Positions 8,650 through 18,376 of a stretch of 64,000 nucleotides of DNA are shown one piece after another. A program made the translations under genes and the position numbers. The DNA is taken from NCBI GenBank assembly GCA_964443325.1, contig CAYUCL010000001.1:135483-199482 (forward strand). Reading direction: 5' to 3'. The notes under the pieces are model-generated. The model did not search any database, was not told where the DNA came from, and saw only the letters and a list, made by a program, of their open reading frames with translations. Position 1 is the first letter of the stretch. Each line of letters begins with the position of its first letter. This DNA comes from DAOUVR01 sp034430535 (GTDB lineage: Bacteria > Chloroflexota > Dehalococcoidia > E44-bin15).

Positions 8650-11600
8650 ATGCTTTCTACATTTGAAATGCCTCGAGAAACGCCGCCGAGGAAGTCCTAT
8701 TCCAAGATACCCCAGATTTTGGAGGTGCCAAACCTCATCCAGACCCAGTTAAGCTCCTTCCACCAGTTTATGGAGGAGGGCTTAAATGAGCTATTTGACG
8801 AAATCTCGCCCATCAAGGACTTTGCTGGGACGAGGCTTGAGCTTCAATTCCTGGATTACAAATTCCGATATCCGAAGGATGTTGAGTGTGTCCAGTGTGG
8901 CGCCTGGGACGATACGCCTCAAACAAGGTTGTGCCGTCTGTGCCCCAATAATGTGAACCCCAAGCACTCCGAGGAGGAGTGCCGTGATGGCGACATGAAC
9001 TTTTCCGCCCCGCTCTATGTCAGGGTGCACATATTGATCAAGGAGACAGGAGAGATCAAGGAGCAGGACATATTTATGGGTGACCTCCCTTTGATGACGC
9101 CAAATGGGGTCTTCATTATCAACGGGGTTGAAAGGGTAGTGGTAAGCCAGCTAATCCGCTCGCCCGGTGTTTACTTCACCAGGGAGGAGGATGTTTCCAG
9201 CGGGCGCTGGCTATGTTATGCCAAACTGATTCCGGAGAGAGGTACCAGGCTAGAGTTTGAGACCAGTAGCAAAGATGCTATCTCAGTCAAAGTCAATGGA
9301 AAAAGGAAGCTCCCTATTACAACTGTGCTGCGCGCTATAGGCTACAGCGAGGACGAGGAACTTATGGAGCTTTTCAAGGATGTTAATTGGTCCACGAGGC
9401 ACGATTATATTCAGGCAACCATAGAACGCGATGCCACCGTCAAGAACGAGAAAGATGCTCTAATCGAGTTCTATAAGCGCCTCAGGCCAGGCGACCCGCT
9501 AAATGTAGAAAACGCCCGAAACCTGATAAAAAACATGCTATTCAATTCCCGGCGCTATAACCTGGGCAAGGTTGGTCGCTACAAGCTGAACAAAAGGCTG
9601 GGGCTCGATGTACCCTTGTCCGAAGGGGTGCTTACCAAGGAAGACCTGATCGAGATAGTGCGGCATATTATAATGGTAAACAATGGTGACGATTCCCCCG
9701 ACGACATCGACCATCTGGGGAATCGGCGAGTAAGGACTGCTGGTGAGCTACTGCAAAATCAGTTCCGTATTGCCCTGCTGCGCATGGAGCGAGTTATCAG
9801 GGAGCGTATGAGTATTGTTGATATCGAATCAGTGACTCCCAGCGTCCTGATCAACGTTCATCCCGTGGTAGCAGCAATGAGGGAATTCTTCGGCGCTTCC
9901 CAACTCTCCCAGTTTATGGATCAAACCAATCCAATGGCAGAGCTAACCCATAAGCGGCGGGTCTCTTGTCTGGGGCCTGGGGGCTTGTTGCGTGAGAGGG
10001 CTGGCTTCGAGGTGCGGGATGTTCATCATTCCCACTACGGTAGGATATGCCCCATCGAGACCCCAGAGGGGCCAAACATTGGCCTGATTAACTCCCTTGC
10101 TACCTATAGTAAGGTAAACGATTATGGACTTATCGAGACACCCTACCGACGGGTTGTCAGGGAGCTGCCTGGTACTTCAGATGACCTGGTGGGCAGGACG
10201 GTCAAGGAGGCGGTGCTCGATGATAACGGGAAACCGCTGGTGAAACCAGGCACCTTGGTCACCCCAAAGATTGCCCAGCGGCTTTCTGGCCTGCCCGAAA
10301 GGTTGATCAAGATTAGGCCCTTCGTTCACAGTGATATCGTCTATCTCGATGCGGATGAAGAGGAGCAGTATATCATAGCCCAGGTCAATGAGCCCCTAGA
10401 CGAGGGGAATCAGTTTATCAATGAAAAGATAGAAGTGAGACAGGGAGGCAAGTTCTCTGAGGTGCTGCCAGAAAGGGTTGACCTCATAGATGTGTCACCA
10501 AAGCAGATAGTTAGCGTTTCCAGTGCCCTGATCCCCTTCTTGGAGCATGATGACGCTAACCGCGCACTCATGGGTTCGAACATGCAACGCCAGGCAGTGC
10601 CTTTGATCTGTCCCGAGTCACCCCTTATTGGCACCGGCATGGAGAGGCAAGCAGCCTGTGACAGCGGACAGGTGATACTCGCTAAAAGAGATGGCGTGGT
10701 GACCTCGATTGAGGCAACAAAGATTGTGATTAAAGATAATAGTGGGGAGGAAGATGTCTACTCATTGAGAAAGTTCGCCCGCTCAAATCAAGGAACCTGC
10801 GTCAACCAGCGGCCTGTTGTCTCTAAGGGCGACTCAGTAGTACAGGGGCAGGTATTGGCCGATGGCCCCGCTACAGAGCAAGGGGAGCTCGCATTGGGAC
10901 AAAACGTCCTTTGTGCCTTTATGAGCTGGGAGGGTTATAACTTCGAGGATGCAGTGGTCATCAGTGAGAGCTTGGTCAGGGAGGACAAATTCACATCGAT
11001 TCATATCGAGAAACACGAGTCCGAGGCTAGGGATACAAAACTGGGTCCTGAGGAGATAACCAGAGATATACCCAATGTTGGTGAGGAAAGCCTTAGGAAT
11101 CTTGATGAGGATGGCATTGTTCGGACAGGCGCTGAGGTGAAGCCTGGGGATATCTTGGTGGGCAAAATCACACCTAAAGGAGAAACGGAACTAAGTGCTG
11201 AAGAGAAACTCCTCAGAGCTATCTTCGGTGAAAAAGCTAGAGATGTTAAGGACTCGTCACTGAGGGTACCTCACGGAGAATGGGGCACAGTTATCGGTGT
11301 TAGGATTTTCGACAGAAAATCTAATCCTAATGATGATCTTCCTTTTAGGGTTAAAAGAAGGGAATCTGGTACCGATCTTCCTCCAGGGGTAAATAAGCTG
11401 GTGAGAGTTTGGGTAGCGCAAAAAAGGAAAGTATCAGAGGGGGACAAGATGGCGGGGCGGCACGGCAATAAAGGGGTAATCGCCCGCATATTGCCCGATG
11501 AGGATATGCCTTTCTTGCCCGATGGCAGGCATATAGAACTCATTCTTAACCCGATCGGTGTCCCTTCAAGGATGAACCTGGGGCAGGTGTTGGAGACCCA

Positions 11601-12450
11601 CCTTGGATGGGCAGCTAATACCCTGGGGTTTAAAGCGTTGTCTCCCGTATTCGATGGTGCTGATAACGATGCCATTCAGGATAGTCTTGCCCAAGCATGG
11701 CTCGCTCAGCATTCTGGAGCCATCAGCCAAGATCCCGAAGAAGAACACGCTTTCCATCTTGAGCAGGTGAAGGCGTGGCTCGTAGAGCGAGGCTATGATG
11801 CAGAGCGGATATTCAGCGATAACTACAAAGGTGAGGCAAGAAGAGCCTGCCTCAGGTTATGGCTGGAAAGCGTAGGGTACGAAAGCGAAAACCTCAGCGA
11901 TGAGGAGCTAGCAGCGAAGGCAGAACATGTTGCCAAAGATAGCGGTTTCCCAGTACCTATATGGGGGAAGTCCGTTCTACGCGACGGACGCACCGGGGAG
12001 CCCTTCGACCAACCGGTGACTGTTGGTTACACCTATATCATGAAACTCATCCACCTCGTCGAGGATAAAATACACGCTCGCTCTACAGGACCCTACTCTC
12101 TAATAACCCAACAGCCCTTGGGAGGGAAGGCACAATTTGGAGGGCAACGCTTCGGAGAGATGGAGGTTTGGGCACTAGAGGCCTACGGTGCTGCTCATAT
12201 TCTTCAGGAACTGCTCACCGTTAAGTCAGACGATGTGGTCGGTCGTGCTAAAACCTATGAGTCCATTATTAAGGGAGAGGCTATCCTGCAGCCAGGAGTG
12301 CCAGAGTCCTTCAAGGTGCTAGTCAAGGAATTGCAAAGCCTGGGGCTTGCTGTAGAGGTGCTTAATGAAGAGGAGGATAAGATGTCCTTGGTGGAGGATA
12401 TGGGGTTGGACTTCCCTAGATCGAAGATAGGAGGATTGCAGGAGAGGTAG
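8650..12450 (+). CDS. rpoB: DNA-directed RNA polymerase subunit beta RpoB
   Basis: Catalytic beta subunit of RNA polymerase, 1266 residues. Recognisable blocks include SQLIRSPGVYF, the rifampicin-region segment QLSQFMDQTNPMAELTHKRR, RICPIETPEGPNIGLI, GQNVLCAFMSWEGYNFEDAV, GRHGNKGV and the C-terminal GGKAQFGGQRFGEMEVWALEAYGA. The ATG at 8650 follows GGGAG by seven bases; a TTG two codons upstream would be too close to it. Unusually, residues about 78-104 carry an insertion with four cysteines (C80, C83, C95, C98), resembling a zinc ribbon, just before the conserved EECR...SAPLYV block. It is cotranscribed with rpoC, two bases downstream. Confidence 0.97.
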   Translation: MLSTFEMPRETPPRKSYSKIPQILEVPNLIQTQLSSFHQFMEEGLNELFDEISPIKDFAGTRLELQFLDYKFRYPKDVECVQCGAWDDTPQTRLCRLCPNNVNPKHSEEECRDGDMNFSAPLYVRVHILIKETGEIKEQDIFMGDLPLMTPNGVFIINGVERVVVSQLIRSPGVYFTREEDVSSGRWLCYAKLIPERGTRLEFETSSKDAISVKVNGKRKLPITTVLRAIGYSEDEELMELFKDVNWSTRHDYIQATIERDATVKNEKDALIEFYKRLRPGDPLNVENARNLIKNMLFNSRRYNLGKVGRYKLNKRLGLDVPLSEGVLTKEDLIEIVRHIIMVNNGDDSPDDIDHLGNRRVRTAGELLQNQFRIALLRMERVIRERMSIVDIESVTPSVLINVHPVVAAMREFFGASQLSQFMDQTNPMAELTHKRRVSCLGPGGLLRERAGFEVRDVHHSHYGRICPIETPEGPNIGLINSLATYSKVNDYGLIETPYRRVVRELPGTSDDLVGRTVKEAVLDDNGKPLVKPGTLVTPKIAQRLSGLPERLIKIRPFVHSDIVYLDADEEEQYIIAQVNEPLDEGNQFINEKIEVRQGGKFSEVLPERVDLIDVSPKQIVSVSSALIPFLEHDDANRALMGSNMQRQAVPLICPESPLIGTGMERQAACDSGQVILAKRDGVVTSIEATKIVIKDNSGEEDVYSLRKFARSNQGTCVNQRPVVSKGDSVVQGQVLADGPATEQGELALGQNVLCAFMSWEGYNFEDAVVISESLVREDKFTSIHIEKHESEARDTKLGPEEITRDIPNVGEESLRNLDEDGIVRTGAEVKPGDILVGKITPKGETELSAEEKLLRAIFGEKARDVKDSSLRVPHGEWGTVIGVRIFDRKSNPNDDLPFRVKRRESGTDLPPGVNKLVRVWVAQKRKVSEGDKMAGRHGNKGVIARILPDEDMPFLPDGRHIELILNPIGVPSRMNLGQVLETHLGWAANTLGFKALSPVFDGADNDAIQDSLAQAWLAQHSGAISQDPEEEHAFHLEQVKAWLVERGYDAERIFSDNYKGEARRACLRLWLESVGYESENLSDEELAAKAEHVAKDSGFPVPIWGKSVLRDGRTGEPFDQPVTVGYTYIMKLIHLVEDKIHARSTGPYSLITQQPLGGKAQFGGQRFGEMEVWALEAYGAAHILQELLTVKSDDVVGRAKTYESIIKGEAILQPGVPESFKVLVKELQSLGLAVEVLNEEEDKMSLVEDMGLDFPRSKIGGLQER

Positions 12451-12452
12451 CA

Positions 12453-15400
12453 ATGCCTGAGGTTAACGAATTTAGCTCTGTACGGATATCTCTGGCCTCG
12501 CCAGAACAAATCAGGAGTTGGTCATGGGGTGAAGTCACTAAGCCCGAGACTATCAATTATCGTACTCTGAAGCCGGAGAAGGATGGGCTTTTCTGTGAGC
12601 GTATCTTTGGCCCCACAAAGGACTTTGAGTGCTACTGTGGCAAGTACAAGAAGGTGCGTTATCGGGGCATTATCTGCGATAAATGCGGAGTGGAGGTAGC
12701 GCGAGCCAAGGTACGCCGTGAGAGGATGGGCCATATTGACCTCGCCGCCCCAGTGAGCCATATCTGGTTTGTAAGAGGAACCCCTAGCAGATTAGGCCTT
12801 CTTCTCGATATCTCACCGCGCAATTTGGAGCGTGTGATTTACTTCGCTCATTGCATAGTCACTGACGTGGATGAAGCAGCGAGAAGTGAATCGATAAAAC
12901 GGGTGCGGGAGGATATCCTCCAACAGGTCGCCAACCGAGAGGAATTGACACGCGACAGGGTGGAGGATATTAAAAGCCGACTCGAAGAAGAGATTACCAA
13001 GCTTGAGTCTATTAAGCGTGATGAAAGAGAGCCCATCGAAGAGGAGCACACCAGCGCAATTGACCTGATACTGAGCCTGAGAGATTCTCTCCAGGAGAAG
13101 CTAGAAGAGGGGATGAACAAAAAGACGTCAGAGAAAATTACCTTTGGTGACCTCACCATTGTGTCCAAAGGCACCAAGGTCACCCATTCTCACGTTGAGC
13201 TTCTTGGAGAGGCAGCACAACAAAAGATCGATGAGAGTGAAGGTAGTTTTGCCAGTGCTGTTCAAGAGATAGATGCCAAAACCGACGATAAAATCCAGCA
13301 GTTGCGAAATCAGGCGATAGAGGAGATAAACCAACTTCACCAAGGGGCTAGTGAAGAGCAGAAACAATTGCTAGAGGAGCTTAGCACCAGGATCGACGAA
13401 CTGGAAGAGCTTCGTCGCTTTACCCTGCTCTCCCCGAGCAGGTATCGTGAGCTTAAGGATAAGTATGGCGATGTATTTCGAGCGGGTATGGGGGCTGAGG
13501 CGATTCTGGACATACTTGCTAATCTCGATTTAGAGAAGCTTCGCGAAACCCTGGACAATGAGATCAATTCCAGCACCGGACAGCGAAGGAAGAAGGCTAT
13601 CAAAAGGATAAAGGTGGTCGAGGCGCTGAGAAGGAGCAGCAATAAGCCGGAGTGGATGATCTTGACTGTACTGCCTATTTTGCCTCCCGAACTTCGTCCT
13701 ATGGTTCAGTTAGATGGTGGGAGATTTGCAACCTCAGACCTCAATGACTTATACCGGCGGGTGATCAATCGTAACAACAGGCTGCGACGCTTACTGGATC
13801 TTGGTGCCCCAGAGATCATTATTCGCAATGAGAAGAGGATGCTTCAGGAAGCGGTGGACGCCCTCATAGACAATGGAAGGAGGGGACGCCCTATTACTAC
13901 GTCGAGAAACCATAAGCTGAAGTCGCTATCAGACATGCTCCGAGGTAAACAGGGAAGATTCCGCCAGAACCTGCTGGGCAAAAGGGTGGATTACAGCGGG
14001 CGCTCAGTGATCGTAGTTGGCCCCGAACTCAAGTTGAACCAGTGCGGTCTCCCCAAGAAGATGGCTCTTGAGCTTTTCAAACCCTTTGTGATGCATCGCC
14101 TCATCCTCCAGGGCTATGCCCATAACATTAAAAGTGCCAAAAGGCTGGTAGAACGGGAGAGGCCTGAGGTGTGGGACGCTTTAGAGGTGGTATCCAAGGG
14201 AAGGCTAGTGCTGTTGAACCGTGCCCCCACCCTTCACCGTCTTGGTATTCAGGCTTTTGAGCCCGTTCTTATCGATGGCAGCGCCATCCAGATCCACCCA
14301 TTGGTTTGTACCGCCTTCAATGCTGACTTCGATGGCGACCAAATGGCAGTCCATGCGCCCCTTTCCCATGATGCACTGAGGGAAGCTAGGGAGATAATGC
14401 TCTCAACCCATAACATGCTCCTGCCAGCTTCCGGTGAGCCAGTAGTGGCGCCTACACTGGATATGGTACTGGGCTGCTACTACCTCACCCTTCAACGGGG
14501 CGGAGCTAAAGGGGAAAATAAGCGCTTTAATAGCACTGAGGAAGCCATCCTTGCTCACGAGCTTGGAGTCATAGATATTCAAGCGGAAATTGAAGTGAGG
14601 GTTGGGGAGAATGGAGAGCGAATGAGAACCACTGTTGGTCGCCTCATCTTTAATGAAGTGCTTCCTGAGGAACTCCGCTTCATCAATAACGAGATGGATA
14701 AACAGTCCCTGAAGCAGGTGATCGCTAAATGCTACAAGCTGTATGGGAGTGAAAAAGCTGCTGAGGTGACTGACAATATCAAAAGATTAGGGTTTCAATA
14801 TGCTACCAAGTCAGGAACCACCATTGCCATGAACGATATCGAGGCTCCTGAGTCCAAGGGGAAACTCTTAGAAGAGGGAGAGGCAAGGGTTGCTGAGATA
14901 GAAAAGCAATTTCAACAGGGACTGATTACCGACGAAGAACGCTACAATAGTACCGTGGACACATGGATGGAAACCACAGATAAGATCTCTGACGCCCTGT
15001 CCGATTCTCTTGATCGCTTTGGGCCAGTCTATCTCATGACAATCTCCGGCGCTAAGGGGAACATTGCACAGATTAGGCAAATGGCGGGAATGCGGGGCTT
15101 GATGACCGACCCATCAGGGATGATCATCGAACTCCCCATAAAGTCGAGCTTCCGGGAGGGACTCTCGGTGCACGAGTACTTCATATCCACCCATGGCGCC
15201 AGAAAGGGACTGGCGGATACGGCGCTCAGAACATCGGGCAGCGGCTATCTCACCAGGCGGCTTATCGATGTGGCCCAGGAAGTTATCACTGCTGATGAGG
15301 ATTGCGGTACCACTGCTGGAATTTGGGTCCATGAAGCAGCAGAGGGAAGCATATCGCCACCTCTTGCGCAGCAAATATTGGGGCGATTTGCCGCAGTGAA

Positions 15401-16832
15401 AGTAGTGCATCCAGATACTGGTGAGACAATCGTGGAAAGAAATGAGGAGATCGACGAGGAGAAGGTTGAGCAAATCATATCAGCAGGGATTACCAGAGTT
15501 TATGTTAGGTCGCCTCTAACTTGTCAATCAAGACATGGAGTTTGTCAACGCTGCTACGGGTGGAGCCTTGCACGAGGACACTTGGTCGACGTAGGAGAAG
15601 CGGTGGGCATCATTGCCGCTCAAAGCATCGGTGAGCCAGGAACCCAGCTAACCCTGCGCACTTTCCACACTGGAGGGGTCGCCGGAGTGGACATCACTAG
15701 TGGACTTCCTCGTGTAGAGGAGATTTTCGAGGCTCGCTCACCAAAGATTCAAGCGATCATTTCTGAGATCGATGGCAAGGTGGAGGTTGTCGATAACGAG
15801 GAAGAGCGTCGAATTAAGGTCTCAAACTCTCAGTTTTATTCCGATGAATACCCACTACTTCCGCACTGGCAGCCTAGTGTCAAAAGTGATCAATTGGTAG
15901 ACGTAGGAGATACACTGGCAGAGCTTGGAGCGCCGACTGAAACAGAGGTTACTGTGGCACCAGAGTCCAACCCTTACATCGCAAGGGTAGCTGGTGTGGT
16001 GAGTGTGGAGGAAGAGCAAATACTCATCTGGTATGAAGAGAAGGAGGAACGGGAATACCCCATCCCCCTCTCATCCCACATCATCGTAGAAAACGGATCC
16101 GAGGTGAGGGCTGGTCAACGACTCACCGGGGGACAGGTAGACCCACAGGACCTTCTGCGTATCATGGGAAAGGAGGAGGTCCAGGAATACCTGTTGGATG
16201 AAGTGCAAAAGGTTTATCGTTCTCAGGGAGTAAATATAAATAACAAACATATCGAGGTTATTGTTCGCCAGATGCTGCGTAAGGTTCGCATCGATTCCCC
16301 CGGTGACACTGAGCTACTACCAGAAGAGTTAGTGGATCGCTTTGTCTATGATGACATCAATGCCAAGGTACTGGCAGAGGGAGGAGACCCGGCAACAGCC
16401 CAACCTGTGCTCCTCGGCATTACTAAAGCCTCGCTGAATACTGATAGTTTTCTCTCGGCAGCCTCCTTCCAGGAAACCACCAGGGTGCTTACCGAGGCAG
16501 CATTGGCAGGCAAGACAGATGGGCTGCGGGGGCTGAAAGAGAACGTGATTATTGGCAAATTGATACCAGCACACTATACTCTTCTTCAGGAAGCTGAGTC
16601 TCAGCCAGAGGAGGAGGCCCTACCCGAGATGCTGGAATCCCTAGCCATTGAAGCTGCTCAGGAGACCGGCGTTATGCAACAGGTTCCGGAATCAACATCC
16701 GCTGAAGATGAAGCTACTCAAGAGACGGAGGCCCTGCCGCAGGCTCCAGAATCACAAGCCCCTGAGGAGGCGGCTCAAGATAGTGAGACCCTACAACAAG
16801 ACCAGGAATTGCTGAACCTTGACGAGAATTAG
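12453..16832 (+). CDS. rpoC: DNA-directed RNA polymerase subunit beta' RpoC
   Basis: Catalytic beta-prime subunit, 1459 residues. The N-terminal zinc site is C60/C62/C75/C78, and the Mg-binding NADFDGD motif starts at N623. Residues about 140-330 form a charged, coiled-coil-rich insertion between the zinc domain and the clamp, of a kind known from Dehalococcoidia-type beta-prime. The second zinc motif lies in CQSRHGVCQRCYG. The last 80 or so residues are an acidic Glu/Gln/Pro/Ala-rich tail with imperfect repeats (PEEEALPE, ATQETEALPQ, AAQDSETLQQ). The stop overlaps the stop of larB, tail to tail. Confidence 0.97.
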   Translation: MPEVNEFSSVRISLASPEQIRSWSWGEVTKPETINYRTLKPEKDGLFCERIFGPTKDFECYCGKYKKVRYRGIICDKCGVEVARAKVRRERMGHIDLAAPVSHIWFVRGTPSRLGLLLDISPRNLERVIYFAHCIVTDVDEAARSESIKRVREDILQQVANREELTRDRVEDIKSRLEEEITKLESIKRDEREPIEEEHTSAIDLILSLRDSLQEKLEEGMNKKTSEKITFGDLTIVSKGTKVTHSHVELLGEAAQQKIDESEGSFASAVQEIDAKTDDKIQQLRNQAIEEINQLHQGASEEQKQLLEELSTRIDELEELRRFTLLSPSRYRELKDKYGDVFRAGMGAEAILDILANLDLEKLRETLDNEINSSTGQRRKKAIKRIKVVEALRRSSNKPEWMILTVLPILPPELRPMVQLDGGRFATSDLNDLYRRVINRNNRLRRLLDLGAPEIIIRNEKRMLQEAVDALIDNGRRGRPITTSRNHKLKSLSDMLRGKQGRFRQNLLGKRVDYSGRSVIVVGPELKLNQCGLPKKMALELFKPFVMHRLILQGYAHNIKSAKRLVERERPEVWDALEVVSKGRLVLLNRAPTLHRLGIQAFEPVLIDGSAIQIHPLVCTAFNADFDGDQMAVHAPLSHDALREAREIMLSTHNMLLPASGEPVVAPTLDMVLGCYYLTLQRGGAKGENKRFNSTEEAILAHELGVIDIQAEIEVRVGENGERMRTTVGRLIFNEVLPEELRFINNEMDKQSLKQVIAKCYKLYGSEKAAEVTDNIKRLGFQYATKSGTTIAMNDIEAPESKGKLLEEGEARVAEIEKQFQQGLITDEERYNSTVDTWMETTDKISDALSDSLDRFGPVYLMTISGAKGNIAQIRQMAGMRGLMTDPSGMIIELPIKSSFREGLSVHEYFISTHGARKGLADTALRTSGSGYLTRRLIDVAQEVITADEDCGTTAGIWVHEAAEGSISPPLAQQILGRFAAVKVVHPDTGETIVERNEEIDEEKVEQIISAGITRVYVRSPLTCQSRHGVCQRCYGWSLARGHLVDVGEAVGIIAAQSIGEPGTQLTLRTFHTGGVAGVDITSGLPRVEEIFEARSPKIQAIISEIDGKVEVVDNEEERRIKVSNSQFYSDEYPLLPHWQPSVKSDQLVDVGDTLAELGAPTETEVTVAPESNPYIARVAGVVSVEEEQILIWYEEKEEREYPIPLSSHIIVENGSEVRAGQRLTGGQVDPQDLLRIMGKEEVQEYLLDEVQKVYRSQGVNINNKHIEVIVRQMLRKVRIDSPGDTELLPEELVDRFVYDDINAKVLAEGGDPATAQPVLLGITKASLNTDSFLSAASFQETTRVLTEAALAGKTDGLRGLKENVIIGKLIPAHYTLLQEAESQPEEEALPEMLESLAIEAAQETGVMQQVPESTSAEDEATQETEALPQAPESQAPEEAAQDSETLQQDQELLNLDEN

Positions 16833-17536
16833 CGGTTAATCAAGGCGGCGAAATAGCCTGCCCCGAAACCATTATCGATGTTAACCACCGATACCCCTGC
16901 GGCACAGCTATTTAGCATAGCCAGTAGCGCAGTGAGCCCGCCGAAGCTCGCTCCATAGCCAACACTGGTGGGCACCGCAATCACAGGCACCGCCACAAGT
17001 CCGCCGACCACGCTGGGGAGTGCCCCCTCCATTCCGGCTACCACTACCACCACCTTTGCCTGGCGAAGCTTGGGCAGATGATCGAAAAGACGATGGACGC
17101 CGGCCACGCCAACATCGTAGGAACGCTCCACCACATTTCCCATTACCTCCGCTGTGACCGCCGCCTCTTCAGCAATCGGTATGTCCGCAGTGCCTCCGCA
17201 TACCACCATGACCCCTGGGCGCGAAGGCGCTTCTTTTACCCGGTCTATGATGATTAACCGAGCGACGGGATGGTATGACGCCTCAGGAATAAGCTGGCGC
17301 ACCGCATCAAAGCAATCTTGCTCGACCTTGGTCACCAGCACCCGATCGGAGGTGGAGGCGAGTTGTTGAACAATAGCGGCGACCTGCTCCGCCGTTTTCC
17401 CTGGACCAAAAACCACCTCAGGGAAACCACATCGTAGTTCCCGATGATGGTCAACCTTGGCGAAACCCATCTCCTCATAGGGTAGATCGATGAGCTGGGC
17501 CATAGCATCATCAATGACTACTTCTCCAGACTTCAC
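16829..17536 (-). CDS. larB: LarB-type nickel-pincer cofactor carboxylase/hydrolase
   Basis: LarB carboxylates and hydrolyses nicotinate adenine dinucleotide in the nickel-pincer cofactor pathway and resembles the PurE fold. Visible blocks are LPYEEMGFAKVDHHRELR, GFPEVVFGPGKT, VCGGTADIPIAEEAA, DVGVAGVHRLF and GMEGALPSVVGGLV near the C-terminus. The given start is a GTG, but family N-termini extend about 12 residues further. In-frame coding continues to an ATC at 17572 that sits five bases after a GGGAGG ribosome binding site, with a promoter just upstream. The true start may be that ATC, or an ATG lost to mutation or error. LarC and LarE are not in the window. Confidence 0.85.
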   Translation of the reverse strand: MKSGEVVIDDAMAQLIDLPYEEMGFAKVDHHRELRCGFPEVVFGPGKTAEQVAAIVQQLASTSDRVLVTKVEQDCFDAVRQLIPEASYHPVARLIIIDRVKEAPSRPGVMVVCGGTADIPIAEEAAVTAEVMGNVVERSYDVGVAGVHRLFDHLPKLRQAKVVVVVAGMEGALPSVVGGLVAVPVIAVPTSVGYGASFGGLTALLAMLNSCAAGVSVVNIDNGFGAGYFAALINR

Positions 17537-17597
17537 CTTTGAAAGTATCTGACGCAGGCGCTCGGTATCGATCTCTTCCTCCCGATATGGTGAACGA

Positions 17598-17606
17598 ATT
17601 ATAACA
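17598..17606 (-). promoter_or_regulatory. Extended -10 promoter of larB
   Basis: On the minus strand the bases read TGTTATAAT, an extended -10. No good -35 is seen. A start of transcription near 17591 would leave only a short leader before the GGGAGG ribosome binding site of larB. Confidence 0.5.
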
Positions 17607-17730
17607 TAAGAAAAGGAACAGCGCTTGGCACAAGAACTCGACTTTACTAACGATGAGTTGCCATTTTATGGGTGCAAGCTACCATAGGTGCCGAGGCGTA
17701 GGTAGGAAAGACAGTCCACTGTGCATTTTA

Positions 17731-17739
17731 TGTTATAAT
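17731..17739 (+). promoter_or_regulatory. Extended -10 promoter of tRNA-Thr
   Basis: TGTTATAAT lies 22 bases upstream of the mature tRNA 5' end. The -35 region is weak (AAGACA at a 20-base spacing). Confidence 0.5.
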
Positions 17740-17761
17740 AATGCGCGGAAACTCAAAAATG

Positions 17762-17836
17762 GCCAGCGTAGCTCAGAGGTAGAGCAGCGGTTTCGTAAAC
17801 CGCCGGTCGTCGGTTCGATTCCGACCGCTGGCTCCA
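17762..17836 (+). tRNA. tRNA-Thr (anticodon CGT)
   Basis: A complete cloverleaf: acceptor GCCAGCG/CGCTGGC, D-stem GCTC/GAGC, anticodon stem GCGGT/ACCGC with loop TTCGTAA giving anticodon CGT (codon ACG), T-stem GTCGG/CCGAC around TTCGATT, discriminator T and encoded CCA. Its 3' half is repeated, decayed, at 24729-24777. Confidence 0.95.
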
Positions 17837-17900
17837 GTATGGTTGGCAGCAATTATACATCAAGCCTCAACGCAATGCGAGAATAGGCAAAGGCGGGGAG

Positions 17901-18176
17901 ATGGAAAGACCGCGAACAAGTGGACTAGCCATGGCCTCACTTGTCCTAGGAATCCTTAGCATAGTCATTCCCTTCGTCAGTTTCGTGCTAGGCCCCCTGG
18001 CGGCAATCTTTGGAGGGATATCGATTAGTCAAACTGGACGTGACCCCAGCATAGGCGGCAGGGGCATGGCCATAGCCGGGCTGGTATTGGGGCTCATCGC
18101 GACCGCTTTCTGGGTAATAATCTTTGTAATATGGATGATATGGGGCCTCTTCTTTGCTGTGTGGAGCGTATCCTAA
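17901..18176 (+). CDS. Small DUF4190-like membrane protein
   Basis: A 91-residue protein with two hydrophobic helices (about 9-40 and 54-90) and the pattern SLVLGILS...GPLAAIFGGISI...GMAIAGLVLGL. This is typical of DUF4190 membrane proteins, whose function is unknown. The ATG follows AAAGG by seven bases. It is the first gene after tRNA-Thr and the only rightward gene in the putative island apart from the transposase relic. Confidence 0.65.
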   Translation: MERPRTSGLAMASLVLGILSIVIPFVSFVLGPLAAIFGGISISQTGRDPSIGGRGMAIAGLVLGLIATAFWVIIFVIWMIWGLFFAVWSVS

Positions 18177-18376
18177 CCCAGAAGTTCACATGCTACTATA
18201 GAAGTGTACAACAGTATACTTTTTGTGACTGACCCTTAACTATAAACGTATGAGATGGAGCAGCTATTTTAAGGCCTACTGACCCTATTTCCTACCTCTC
18301 AACGGATTTCATAGCGACTGAATTAATGCACCACCGAAGCCAGGTTGGTGGTGGAACATCGTCAAACACGTGTCTG
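18177..18376. other. Intergenic stretch between convergent genes, nothing recognised
   Basis: About 200 bp between the DUF4190-like gene and the end of the leftward membrane-protein gene. No repeat, tRNA or clear terminator was recognised. Confidence 0.4.
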
